Source of the DNA: Physcousia sp015060555
GTDB lineage: Bacteria > Bacteroidota > Bacteroidia > Bacteroidales > Bacteroidaceae
Assembly: GCA_015060555.1 (NCBI GenBank)
Contig: SUYG01000014.1
Coordinates: 62,001 to 126,000, forward strand
DNA: 64,000 nucleotides
Reading direction: 5' to 3'
Part shown: piece by piece, positions 1 to 9,700 of the stretch
Layout: every line of letters begins with the position of its first letter
Position numbering within the stretch: position 1 is the first letter of the stretch
Program-made: the position numbers and the translations under genes
The notes under the pieces: model-generated
Databases searched by the model: none
Told to the model about the DNA's origin: nothing
What the model saw: the letters and a program-made list of their open reading frames with translations, nothing else

Positions 1-719
1 GCAGCGACCAGTGGGGCAACATCACCACCGGCACGGAGCTCATCCGCCGCAAGCTGGGCGCCGAGAATGAGGCCTACGCCCTCACCTGCCCCCTCATCAC
101 CAAGGCCGACGGCAAGAAGTTCGGCAAGACGGAGCAGGGCAACATCTGGCTCGACCGCAACCGCACCAGCCCCTACGTGTTCTATCAGTTCTGGCTCAAC
201 GTGGGCGACGAGGAGGCCGAGCGCTACATCAAGATTTTCACATCGCTGGACAAAGAGACCATCGACGCCCTCATCGCTGAGCACCGCCAGGACCCGGGTC
301 GCCGCGTGCTGCAGAAGCGCCTGGCCGAGGAGGTCACCGTTCTCGTGCACGGCCGCGAGGAGTATGAGCTGGCGCTGGAAGCCTCCAACATCCTCTTCGG
401 CAAGGCCACGAAGGAGAGCCTCGTGAAGCTCGACGAGCAGACGCTGCTCGACGTCTTCAGCGGCGTGCCCCACTTCACCATCAGCCGCAGCCTACTCGAA
501 GGCGAGGGCATCAAGGCCGTGGATCTCACGGCCGTGGAGACGCAGTGCTTCCCCAGCAAGGGCGAGATGCGCAAGATGGTGCAGGGCGGCGGCGTAAGCC
601 TCAACAAGGAGAAGCTCGCGCAGTTCGACCAGCCCGTCACCACCGCCGACCTCATCGACGGCCGCTACCTGCTCGTGCAGAAGGGCAAGAAGAACTACTA
701 TCTGCTGATAGCAGAGTAG
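1..719 (+). CDS. tyrS: Tyrosyl-tRNA synthetase, C-terminal part (5' truncated by window edge)
   Basis: Cytoplasmic enzyme that charges tRNA-Tyr with tyrosine. The frame is open from base 3 and encodes the end of the class I catalytic domain. The opening residues SDQWGNITTG are the typical TyrRS substrate-binding segment. The KMSKS-type loop appears as KKFGKT at nt 114-131. The last ~50 residues (GGVSLNKEKL ... GRYLLVQKGKK) look like the RNA-binding S4 domain. The protein ends normally at TAG 717-719. An ATG at 177 opens an internal frame but is not the start, because homologous sequence continues upstream of it. An inverted-repeat element (726-785) begins directly after the stop codon. Confidence 0.95.
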   Translation, partial: SDQWGNITTGTELIRRKLGAENEAYALTCPLITKADGKKFGKTEQGNIWLDRNRTSPYVFYQFWLNVGDEEAERYIKIFTSLDKETIDALIAEHRQDPGRRVLQKRLAEEVTVLVHGREEYELALEASNILFGKATKESLVKLDEQTLLDVFSGVPHFTISRSLLEGEGIKAVDLTAVETQCFPSKGEMRKMVQGGGVSLNKEKLAQFDQPVTTADLIDGRYLLVQKGKKNYYLLIAE

Positions 720-725
720 AGGAAG

Positions 726-785
726 ACCCTCCCCCCTGCAGACTCTCCCCCCTGCCCCTCCCTTGTAGGGAGGGGAGTGATTACC
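726..785. repeat. GC palindrome element, left arm of pair flanking the GH3 start
   Basis: Contains CCCCTCCC, TTGTA, GGGAGGGG followed by AGTGATTACCT. About 47 bp match the reverse complement of 917-965 with only about two differences. It lies between the tyrS stop and the GH3 start codon. A short extra copy of the CCCTCCCCCCTGC motif precedes it. Confidence 0.85.
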
Positions 786-820
786 TGACAAGACACGGCA
801 AACTTTTTATCCCTCATCCA

Positions 821-3568
821 ATGAAGCATCATCTTCTTTGTCATAGAACTATTGGGACACTCTTTCTTATCATCCCTCTCCTTTTTATAAGTCCTCTTGT
901 ACCCTCATTCGCACAGGTAACCACTCCCCTCCCTACAAGGGAGGGGCAGGGGGGAGGGTCTGCTGAGGAGTCTGAGTTTGTCCCCTATTATCTTTCTCTG
1001 ATGTCCCCTGAGCAGAAGGTGGCGCAGCTCACGGGCAAGACGCTCTTTGCGATGGCCGACGATGAGGAGCTGGGCATCCCCGGCTGGCTGATGTCCGACG
1101 GCCCGCATGGCGTACACCGCCAGGGCTACACCTCCTTCCCCACCGGCATCGCCATGGCAGCCCTCTGGGACCGCCAGCTGCTGCTGCGCCTCGGTCATGC
1201 CATGGGCGAGGAGTTCTGGGCTGCCGGTCAGCACGTGGCCCTCGCACCCTGCATCGACCTCTGCCTGGACCCGCGTGGCGGACGCACCGCTGAGAGTGCG
1301 GGCGAGGACCCTTACATGAGCGGACAGATTGGCAAGTACATCGTGCGCGGCATCCAGTCGATGCCCGTCATGGCGTGCCTCAAGCACTTCGAGATTGAGG
1401 GCAAGCAAGCCTACCGCAAGACATGCGATGAAATCATCGCCGAGCGCGACCTCATGGGCTTCTTCGGCACCAACTTCCGCACCGCCCTGCAGGAGGGCGT
1501 GCCCCTGAGCCTGATGTCCAGCTACAACCTCGTCAACGGCGTGCAGGCCGCCGCCAACCGCCATCTGCTCACCGACATCCTGCGCCATCGCTGGGGCTTC
1601 CCCTTCACCGTCATCTCCGACTGGGGTGGCGTCAAGGACGGGCCCGCCTCGCTCGTGGGGGGCACCGACGTCTGCATGGGCTCCACCCACTACAAACAGC
1701 AACTCCCAAAGGCCTTGGAGGCTGGCACCATCACCGAGCAGCACCTCGACACCGCTGTGGCGCGCGTGCTGCTCACCAAATATGCCATGGGCCTGATGGG
1801 CTGGCAGCCCGCCTGTGCCGACTCCGCCGCGCTGGTGGATAACGCCGAGCACCGTGCCCTCTGCCGCGAGGCTACGGCCAAGGCCGTCGTACTGCTGCGC
1901 AACGAGGGCCGTCTGCTGCCCCTCAACGCTGCCTCATCCTTGAAGATTGCCGTCATCGGTCCCAATGCCGCTGCCGAGAACCTCAACTGCTTCGGCAGTA
2001 GCGAGACACAACCCGCCTACGCCGTCAGCCTCCTCGCCGGCATCCGCGCCGTAGTGCCCGAAGCCACCTATGTGCAGGGCTGCGCCATCAGCGGCGACGA
2101 CACCTCGGGCTTCGCCGCTGCCGAGGCTGCTGCGCGTGCTGCCGATGTCGTCATCTTCGCCGGAGGTCTCGACAAGACGCTGGAGGGCGAGAGCATCATC
2201 GGCGTGCAGGTGCAGGACCGCACCACCACCGCCCTGCCCGCCATCCAGCAACAGCTCATCCGCCGCCTCCATGCCGCCAACCCCCACCTCGTCGTGGTGC
2301 TGCAGAGCGGTGGCATCGTGTCGCTGGCCGACTGCATCGCCGACATCCCCGCCCTCGTCTATTCCTTCTACAGCGGCCAGGAAGCCGGCAACGGCATCGC
2401 CGATGTCCTCTTCGGCGCCGTCAACCCCGCAGGCCGTCTGCCCATGACGATGCCCGTCAGCGACGAGCAGCTGCCCGAATGGAACGACACCTACTTCACC
2501 GACGACTGGGGCGGCGGCTACCGCTGGTTCCAGCGCCGTGGCCTCACGCCGCAGTTCCCCTTCGGCTACGGTCTCAGCTACACCACGTTCCATTACGGCC
2601 CTTTCATCTCCGTGGAGCGCCATGCCGACGAAGACGAATCCCATGCTGACCTCGCCATCACCGTCAGCGTAGATATCACCAACACCGGCGACTGCGATGG
2701 CGAGGAAGTGGCACAGCTCTATGTGGGGCCGCTTAGCCCTGCCGACTGGCAGCCGCTGCGCCAGCTGCGCGGCTTCGAGCGCGTGATGATTCCTGCGGGC
2801 CAGACGCGCCGCGTCAGCTTCCGCCTCACCCCCGAGGACTTCTACGAGTGGGATGTAGCGCATGAGGCCTACGAGGTGCCTGCCGGCATGGTGAACATCA
2901 GCGTGGGCCCCTCCAGCGCCGACCTGCCCCTCTCCACGACCTTCGAGCCGCGCCTCTTTGAGCCGGCCCCCGACCTGCGCGTCACGGAGCTCTTCACCCA
3001 TCCCCGCCATCCGCGTGTCGGCGAAGAGGTCACCTTCTACGCCTATGTCAAGAACCAGGGCACGGCACCTGCCGACATGTGGGCCCTCATCGTGGGCACC
3101 GAGGACGTACCCAACACCGCCCTCGGCGTCAGCACCAGCCAACCCTCCACCCTCACCCCTCAGCCCTCAGCCCTCGCCCCCCTCGCCCCCGGCCAAGGCA
3201 CCCTCCTCTTCTGCACCCTCGGCAGCTGGACACCTACGATAGTGGGTGACTACGAGCTCACCGCCAGAGCCGCCATCATCGGCGAAGAGGAGCTGCAGGA
3301 GTCAGCACCGCTGCACCAGCGCATCCACGTCTATATTGCCGACGACCCCTTCGCCGATGGCATCGGAAGAGTGAACAGTGAAGGAGCAAACAGTGGGGAA
3401 ATGAAAAGTGAAGGAGTGAAAAATGAGAAATGTGCTGGCGCTGTATATGACCTGAGTGGCCGCCAAATTCGTCATTCGTCATTCGACACTCGTCATTCGT
3501 CATTCGTCACTCGTCATTTACCCAAGGGTCTCTACATCGTGAACGGACGGAAATTCGTTGTGAGATAA
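821..3568 (+). CDS. Secreted GH3 family beta-glucosidase-like enzyme with CARDB domain and T9SS-like tail
   Basis: 915 residues. Glycoside hydrolase family 3, expected to remove non-reducing-end sugars outside the cytoplasm. Start chosen at ATG 821 because it gives a signal peptide (hydrophobic LFLIIPLLFIS, cleavage after SFAQ); the open frame upstream only overlaps tyrS. Order of parts: signal peptide; repeat-encoded TPLPTREGQGGGS at about residues 33-45; TIM-barrel domain with nucleophile in VISDWGG (Asp267); alpha/beta sandwich from about 350; fibronectin-III-like domain about 600-690; CARDB-like domain about 715-835; a tail ending YDLSGRQ ... KGLYIVNGRKFVVR, like a short type IX sorting tail. 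The CARDB region and the tail hold further tandem-repeat insertions (3155-3190, 3370-3430, 3467-3519). Substrate unknown; neighbours suggest uronate-rich plant or algal glycans. Confidence 0.88.
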   Translation: MKHHLLCHRTIGTLFLIIPLLFISPLVPSFAQVTTPLPTREGQGGGSAEESEFVPYYLSLMSPEQKVAQLTGKTLFAMADDEELGIPGWLMSDGPHGVHRQGYTSFPTGIAMAALWDRQLLLRLGHAMGEEFWAAGQHVALAPCIDLCLDPRGGRTAESAGEDPYMSGQIGKYIVRGIQSMPVMACLKHFEIEGKQAYRKTCDEIIAERDLMGFFGTNFRTALQEGVPLSLMSSYNLVNGVQAAANRHLLTDILRHRWGFPFTVISDWGGVKDGPASLVGGTDVCMGSTHYKQQLPKALEAGTITEQHLDTAVARVLLTKYAMGLMGWQPACADSAALVDNAEHRALCREATAKAVVLLRNEGRLLPLNAASSLKIAVIGPNAAAENLNCFGSSETQPAYAVSLLAGIRAVVPEATYVQGCAISGDDTSGFAAAEAAARAADVVIFAGGLDKTLEGESIIGVQVQDRTTTALPAIQQQLIRRLHAANPHLVVVLQSGGIVSLADCIADIPALVYSFYSGQEAGNGIADVLFGAVNPAGRLPMTMPVSDEQLPEWNDTYFTDDWGGGYRWFQRRGLTPQFPFGYGLSYTTFHYGPFISVERHADEDESHADLAITVSVDITNTGDCDGEEVAQLYVGPLSPADWQPLRQLRGFERVMIPAGQTRRVSFRLTPEDFYEWDVAHEAYEVPAGMVNISVGPSSADLPLSTTFEPRLFEPAPDLRVTELFTHPRHPRVGEEVTFYAYVKNQGTAPADMWALIVGTEDVPNTALGVSTSQPSTLTPQPSALAPLAPGQGTLLFCTLGSWTPTIVGDYELTARAAIIGEEELQESAPLHQRIHVYIADDPFADGIGRVNSEGANSGEMKSEGVKNEKCAGAVYDLSGRQIRHSSFDTRHSSFVTRHLPKGLYIVNGRKFVVR
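917..965. repeat. GC palindrome element, right arm of pair, translated in GH3
   Basis: Inverted partner of 726-785. Sequence AGGTAACCACTCCCCTCCC, ACAA, GGGAGGGG and more. Read in frame just after the signal peptide of the GH3 enzyme. Positions 939-958 form a canonical G-quadruplex pattern (four G runs of 3, 4, 6 and 3) on the coding strand. Confidence 0.85.
3155..3190. repeat. CCCTCAG heptamer repeat inside GH3
   Basis: CCCTCAGCCCTCAGCCCTC is translated as a low-complexity linker (PQPSALAPLAP) inside the CARDB-like region. The same heptamer, inverted, borders the insertion in the Rid-like gene at 12690-12762. Confidence 0.6.
3370..3430. repeat. GTGAAAA/GTGAAGG heptamer array inside GH3 tail
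   Basis: Degenerate tandem units of about 7 bp (GTGAACA, GTGAAGG, ATGAAAA, GTGAAGG, GTGAAAA). Translated as a Ser/Glu/Lys-rich segment just before the T9SS-like tail. The same family recurs at 6758-6791 (inverted), 9992-10030, 40347-40384 and 53490-53523. Confidence 0.65.
3467..3519. repeat. CATTCGT heptamer array inside GH3 tail
   Basis: Seven-base units (CGTCATT, CGACACT, CGTCACT) read as RHSSFDTRHSSF, splitting the T9SS-like tail between YDLSGRQI and LPKGLYIV. The complementary array (GACGAAT) is present at 11590-11646 and 16491-16559. Confidence 0.7.
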
Positions 3569-3874
3569 GCTACCCTTTCACACACAACGATTGTGGCTGT
3601 GTCAAAATACAGATTTTTCTTTTTTACAACGAATTGGACTAATTATACGAATTCTTTAAATAGCTTTCTAAGAGGCCCCGCGATAATTCGTAAAATTAGT
3701 GTAATTCGTTGTGGAAAATAATAAAGAGGCAGTGCTATGAATTTTGTCACAGCCTCATGGCGCTGCTGGTACTGAAAAGATGAAAAATTTGCGGGGAGGT
3801 GCATTTTTGGACGAGAAGTTTTTGTTGATGTGTTTTTTACCACTATTTTTGTGGCGAATTTATAGCACAACCGT
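3569..3874. other. Intergenic region with 28-bp imperfect inverted repeat
   Basis: About 306 bp without a gene. It begins with a small hairpin (CACAA, CGA, TTGTG at 3583-3595) some 20 nt before a T-rich run, possibly the GH3 terminator. An inverted repeat follows with arms 3626-3653 and 3685-3712 (25 of 28 positions complementary), built from ACGAATT-type units. The remainder is AT-rich and leads to the next gene; no clear promoter box was identified. Confidence 0.6.
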
Positions 3875-6658
3875 ATGAAAGCAAGACTTCTCCACCTCAC
3901 ATTCCTCAGCGTTATCTATTTTTCACTCTCCACTTTTTGCCCTTCCTTCGCTTCCGTCTCCGCGCAGACCATGGACCGCGGCTTCATCCACCCGGGCGGA
4001 CTGCACACGCAGGCCGATTTTGACCGCGTGAAGGCGCAGCTCGCCGACGGCCATGCCGCCGTGAAGGCAGCGTATGCGAAGCTGACGAGTTCGGCCTATG
4101 CACAGAGCAGCGTGCAGACGAATCCCGTGGAGACCATCGTGCGTGGCGGCGGCAGTGGTGAGAACTATATCAATGCCGCACGTGGGGCTGCCATGGCCTA
4201 CCAGAACGCGCTGCGCTGGAAAATCAGCGGTACGAAGGCCAACGCCAATGCTGCCGTGCGAATCCTGATGGCGTGGTGCAACACGACGAAGGCCATCGGT
4301 GGTAACTCAGACCAGTGTCTGGCTGTGGGACTCTATGGCTACCAGTTTGCACAGGCTGCAGAGCTGATGCGCGACTACGAAGGCTGGAGCCGCGAGGACT
4401 TCGCAGCATTCCAGCAGTGGATGCTCACCCTGTGGTACCCGAAGGCCATCAACTTCCTCCGCTCACGCAACGGCACGTGGGAGAATAGCGGCAAGTGGTG
4501 GCAGGCCCCCGGACACTATTGGTCGAACTGGGGGCTGTGCAACGTGCTGTGTGTGCTGAGCATCGGGGTGTTGTGCGACGACGTGTTCATCTATAACCAG
4601 GGCATGTCCTACTTCAAGTACGACCAGTGTGGAACGTTCCGTGACCCGCGCGCCGAGGTGCCCATCAAAAACGACGGTCTCACCGAGTTCCTCGGCAACC
4701 TCGTAGTGACGACATCCGGGAGTGAACTGGAGACAGGTGCCTACGGTGAGCTCGGACAGATGAATGAGAGCGGACGTGACACGGGGCACTCGGCCATGGC
4801 CCTCGGTCTGGCCGTGGACATCGCCAAGCAGGGCTGGAACCAGGGCGACGACCTCTTCGCCTACATGGGCCACCGTCTGGCGGCCGGCATCGAGTATGTG
4901 GCGGCACAGACGCAGAGCGTGGAGGGGTTGCCTTGGGTGAACTACCACTATGCCTCCAGCGGTTACTACTATACCGACTCGCGTGCGTGGCTCATGGAGG
5001 GACCGGCCTTAGGCGCGCAGATGCGACCCTACTGGGGCGCTGTCATCGGTATCTACGAGGGCGTGAAGGGCGTGAAGATGCCGTTCTCGGAGGTCTCCTA
5101 TACGAACATGGGCATTGATGAAGGTGGTCAGGGCAGCACCAGCGGCGGTTATGACCATCTGGGCTACAGTGTGCTGATGAACACGCGCGACGTGCAGCTC
5201 TGCCCTGCCGACCAGGCACCCACGGAGCTGACTCCGAAGATGGTGTATAACGGCACGCTCACGGTGAACCTCGTCCCCAGTCTCGCGCAGGAGAAGACGC
5301 GAGGGCTCGTCAGCGGAAATACCCTGTACCACAATGAGCTCGGCGGACTGGTGAACACCTATACATTAAATAATAATACGTGTGTGCCCGCAGGGCAGAC
5401 CCTCAAGCTCATGCCGCAGCTGCCCGCCGGCGAGGAGGACACGGGCCAATGGCAGTGGAACACGGGCGAGACAGCGCGTGAGATCACCGTCACGACAGAC
5501 CGCAGCTACATCTACCGCGTCACCTATACGAACAGCCATGGCATCGAAAGCCAACTCTGCTTCCCCATCGCTGCCAAGGGTGACTGCACGCCCGACGCGC
5601 TGACGCCCGGCATCACCTATGATGGTACGACGTCGCAGACAGACACCCTTGATGTGCTCTATGGCAAGACGGCAACCCTCACCGTCGTACCCACCGCCGG
5701 ATGGGGAACCTATAAATGGAGTACGGGTGCCACCACGCAGACCATCACCACCCCAGCCATCAAGAACGACCAGGACATCGCTGTCACCTTCACCAATCAG
5801 GGTGGAGCCGTGGCGACACAGGTGTTCCACATTCATGTGCTGATGGCCATACCTTACTACACCATTGGCGAGACAACCAAGAATGGGGTTGAAGTGGTGG
5901 TGGAACAGGGTGGCAGCGTGACGCTCGGCCTCACCACGCCATCCTCCGTGTCAGCCTCAAAGGTTTCGTGGAGTGATGGAACATCCGGAACCAAAACGCT
6001 GACACTAGAGAACCTGCAGCGCTGCGGCGAATACACCGCCACCTTCACCCTCGCCGGCGAAGAACACCACTTCACCTTTTCCGTCTTCGTAAGGGCTGCC
6101 GAGTCCGCAGCTATTGAGCCCGGGCAATACCTGCTGCGCCATGCTGCTACAGGCACCTATCTGACAGCCCATGGCAAGAGCCAGCTCGTAACCTTTGAAC
6201 CGCGCCATGAGGATGACGCGAACCAGTTGTGGTACCTTGAACGGTCTGCCGCAGTCACACCCAGGTACGGTTTCGTCAGTCTGGCTGGTGAGGACAGCCT
6301 GAAATTAGCGACGACAGCCAAACTCGTCGCCAGCGTCAGTCCTCCTTTTTATATCGACCAGGCGGTGGCCTCTGCCCGCCTGGCCATTCACACGGGCTTG
6401 GCAGCTTCCTCGCGCAAGTACTGGGATGTGGAGCACGACGCCGCACTGAATACCGCAGCCGCCACCACGCTCACTGCATTCCCCTTTCTGCTGGTTCCCG
6501 CTTCGGACGACGTGGCCGTGGAGGGCGTGAAAGGCGAGGATGAGAGCAGACACCTGAAACATCGTGCAGAGAGCTATGATCTCAGCGGACACCGCGTGGA
6601 CAAGGTCCTCAGGCATCGCATCGTCATCTCCAAAGGGCAGAAGATATACCGTCCTTGA
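3875..6658 (+). CDS. Secreted alginate-lyase-like protein with C-terminal beta domains
   Basis: 927 residues. The N-terminal signal peptide (LLHLTFLSVIYFSLSTF, cleavage near SVSAQ) is followed by an alginate-lyase-like alpha/alpha toroid at about residues 35-400. Marker segments are NGTWENSGKWWQAPGHYW and the conserved ESGRDTGHS at about 297-305, which recurs as ETGRDQAH in the next gene. The family (Pfam Alginate_lyase; PL5/PL38-like enzymes) cleaves uronic-acid polysaccharides by beta-elimination. Two Ig-like repeats (WNTGETAREITV, WSTGATTQTITT) lie around 500-640. A trefoil-like module (GQYLLRHAATGTYLTAHG) lies around 745-880. The end, YDLSGHRV ... ISKGQKIYRP, is a degenerate T9SS-like tail. 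Substrate cannot be fixed from sequence. Confidence 0.8.
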   Translation: MKARLLHLTFLSVIYFSLSTFCPSFASVSAQTMDRGFIHPGGLHTQADFDRVKAQLADGHAAVKAAYAKLTSSAYAQSSVQTNPVETIVRGGGSGENYINAARGAAMAYQNALRWKISGTKANANAAVRILMAWCNTTKAIGGNSDQCLAVGLYGYQFAQAAELMRDYEGWSREDFAAFQQWMLTLWYPKAINFLRSRNGTWENSGKWWQAPGHYWSNWGLCNVLCVLSIGVLCDDVFIYNQGMSYFKYDQCGTFRDPRAEVPIKNDGLTEFLGNLVVTTSGSELETGAYGELGQMNESGRDTGHSAMALGLAVDIAKQGWNQGDDLFAYMGHRLAAGIEYVAAQTQSVEGLPWVNYHYASSGYYYTDSRAWLMEGPALGAQMRPYWGAVIGIYEGVKGVKMPFSEVSYTNMGIDEGGQGSTSGGYDHLGYSVLMNTRDVQLCPADQAPTELTPKMVYNGTLTVNLVPSLAQEKTRGLVSGNTLYHNELGGLVNTYTLNNNTCVPAGQTLKLMPQLPAGEEDTGQWQWNTGETAREITVTTDRSYIYRVTYTNSHGIESQLCFPIAAKGDCTPDALTPGITYDGTTSQTDTLDVLYGKTATLTVVPTAGWGTYKWSTGATTQTITTPAIKNDQDIAVTFTNQGGAVATQVFHIHVLMAIPYYTIGETTKNGVEVVVEQGGSVTLGLTTPSSVSASKVSWSDGTSGTKTLTLENLQRCGEYTATFTLAGEEHHFTFSVFVRAAESAAIEPGQYLLRHAATGTYLTAHGKSQLVTFEPRHEDDANQLWYLERSAAVTPRYGFVSLAGEDSLKLATTAKLVASVSPPFYIDQAVASARLAIHTGLAASSRKYWDVEHDAALNTAAATTLTAFPFLLVPASDDVAVEGVKGEDESRHLKHRAESYDLSGHRVDKVLRHRIVISKGQKIYRP

Positions 6659-6685
6659 TGTACGATGTATGATGTACGATGTACT
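6657..6685. repeat. GATGTAC heptamer array
   Basis: Four to five units of GATGTAC/GATGTAT overlap the stop codon of the lyase-like gene and fill half of the 60-bp gap to the next start. Confidence 0.7.
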
Positions 6686-6718
6686 GAAGAATCACCTCAA
6701 TAACCCAATAGAACTCCT

Positions 6719-9700
6719 ATGCGTACCCGCTCCGTATTATCTATCATTTCTTTATTCTTCACTTTTCATTCCTTCACTTTTCACTCCTTCGCCCAGCCCG
6801 ACCTGCAGAACTATCAGATGGCGGGACCGTATGAGGTGGTGGCGCGTGATGGAGAGTTCCGTTCCTCAAAGGGTGGCAGCGAGCGCGATATGTGGGCAGC
6901 GTGGCAGTGTGCTCGGCAGGGCCATGCAGACAAGGCCGCAGAAATCATCAACGCCTACGCTGCAACGCTGCAGCGCTTCGACGGACACGATGCTCCGCTG
7001 TGCCTCATACAAGGCTACTGGCTGGTGAGAGCGATGATGGCCCTTCCCCCTACGGCGGAGGGGGAGAGAGAGGCCTGGGCATCCATGATACGGCGTGCCA
7101 TGCTTCCTACCATCGACAAGTTCGACGCCGACAGCCCGTATGCCAACGGCAACTGGGGCGCCATCGTGAACCGTTGCCGGATGGCCTGCGGCATCTTCCT
7201 TGAGGATCGTGCACTCTATCAGGCCAGCATCGATTATTTCCTTCACGGCTACGACAATGGCGCTCTGCCGCGTTATGTCAGCGCGACGGGACAGTGCCAG
7301 GAAACAGGGCGCGACCAGGCGCACGCGCAGCTGGGGCTGGGTGCGCTGTGTGAGATCTGTGAGATGGCGTGGAATCAGGGCGACGACCTGTGGGGGGCGC
7401 TCGACAACCGCCTGATGAAGGGGCTTGAATATACGGCAAGATATAACCTAGGCTATGACGTTCCTTTCGAGACCTGGCAGGACTTGACGGGGCTCTACTG
7501 CAACTGGACGGAGCCGGGGGCGATGGGCCGCGGTCGCATCCGCTGTATCTACGATGCTGCCTACGAACACTATACGAAGGTGAAGGGCCTGAAGATGCCC
7601 TATACGAAGAAGCTCCTCGATCTGCGACGGAAGGCGGAGCGGCGGGGCGAGATACAGCAGAACCCCGAAGCTGATCAGTTCACGGTGCAAGGCGCGAAGG
7701 GCGCCCTCTCGAAGGGCGGAAGCGGGGAGGGAGACCTCCATCAGGTCTGTACTTATCCGGCACCCGAAGGCGCACCCCTGAAGTACGACTACGATGTTTA
7801 TGTATGTCCCCGTGGCAGTAAGGAGTGGACAAAAATCGATACGTATATGGCAAAGGTGAATAGCTTCACCCCAATGAGGTCGCACCGAGTCTCAGAGATT
7901 AGTTACTGTTTTTTTGATTTCAAGGGCGATGTGTCTGTGCGGGTTGTCAGCAAGAAGAAAAAGTTCAGGACGGCACGTATCAGGCCAGACTACCGCGGCG
8001 TGATTGCCAACGTGCAGAACGATTCCACGGTGCAGTTCCTGCTGTTCCAGCCGGAAAATGTCAGCGTGGAACTGGACGGGGACATCACCAATAACCTCCT
8101 CGTCTTTACGTCCAAACCTCCTGTAAGCAAAGAAGAAGCAGCGCGTGAGGCGAAGGCTCAAGGACGTGAGTTCAAATACTATGCTCCCGGATTCTACAAT
8201 CAGCAGGATACGATCTACGTGCCGTCAAACACAACAGTCTATCTCGCTGGCGGCAGCTACTTCACCGGTACCTTCGCCATCAACGATGCTGAGAATGTTC
8301 GTATCTTAGGCCGCGGTGTGGCGCGTCCGCCTCGCGGTTATGAAGGCGCTCATGTCTATCGCTCAAAGAATGTGTTGATTGATGGACTGATCGTGAACAC
8401 CTGCCCGACAGGAGGCTCTGACGGCGTCACGCTGCACGACGTGCGCAGTATCTCTCACCCGGGCTGGGGCGATGGTCTGAATGTCTTTGCCTCGCAGAAT
8501 GTGCTGTTGGACCGCGTGTTCTGTCGCAACTCTGACGACTGCACCACGGCCTACGCCACGCGCAAGGGCTTCAGCGGCAACTGCCGCAATGTTCACATGC
8601 GGAACGCTACGCTGTGGGCCGACGTGGCACACCCGATCTTCATCGGCATCCACGGCAACCCCGAGGTGGGCGACACCATAGAGCATCTGGTGTATGAGAA
8701 CATCGACATCCTGGGACAGGCCGAGCCACAGGTGGATTACCAAGGCTGCCTGGCCATCAACTCCGGCGACGGTAATCTCGTGCGCGATGTCACCTTCGAC
8801 AACATCCGCATCGAGCACATCGAGGACGGCTGTATCGCGCAGGTGAAGGTGAGCTACAACCAGAAGTGGTGTACGGCTCCAGGCAGGGGGGTGGAAGATG
8901 TCACCTTCCGCAATGTCAGATATAACGGCCTCTCCCCCAACAGGAGCCTTTCCATCATCAACGGTTACGATGCCAATCACCGTGTGCAGAACGTCACCTT
9001 TGAAGGCTTGAAGATCAACGGCCGTACCATCTATGATGATATGCACGGCAAGCCACGGTGGTATGCCACCGCTGATTACGTGCCGATGTACGTGGGCAAT
9101 CATGTCAGCGGTGTCGTGTTCACGAAGGAGATAGGACAGTTCCATGCGAACCAGCAACTGTCTTATTGCAGCAGTCAGGTGGACCGGGCCTTGGCAGCTT
9201 TGCGCCCCTACGACTTCGCGATGATGCCGAGGAATATAGAGCCCCGCACAGGGCTTTGGAATCTTCGCCCTGCCAGCCCTCAGGAATGGTGCTCGGGCTT
9301 CTGGCCGGGCATCCTCTGGATGGCCTACGACTACAACCGTAGCGAAGCTGTGCAGAAAGCCGCAGCAGGCTACACTGAGGCCATTGCACCGATCATCCGT
9401 CAGCCAGCCTTTGACCACGACCTTGGCTTCATCACCATCAACTCCATGCTGAAGGGATATGGAGCCACCAAGGACGAACGCTACCGGCAACTCGCCTTGC
9501 GGGCAGCCGATTCGCTGGCCACGTTGTTTAATGACAAGGTGGGGACGCTCCTCAGCTGGCCACGCCATGTACAAGACTACGGCGGACACAACACCATCAT
9601 AGACAACATGATGAATCTGGAGCTGCTGCTATGGGCCAGCAAGGAGCTGAAGGGCGACAGGACGAAAAGTGAAAGATGGCGCGAGATTGCCGTCCGCCAT

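Noticed and set aside
545..820. Upstream extension of the GH3 reading frame (start at 545)
   Set aside because: It overlaps tyrS in another frame, has no homology pattern, and would bury the clear signal peptide that begins at 821.
1934..3142. 402-residue antisense frame opposite GH3
   Set aside because: Gly/Ala/Val-rich composition typical of antisense translation of a GC-rich gene; no start context or promoter.
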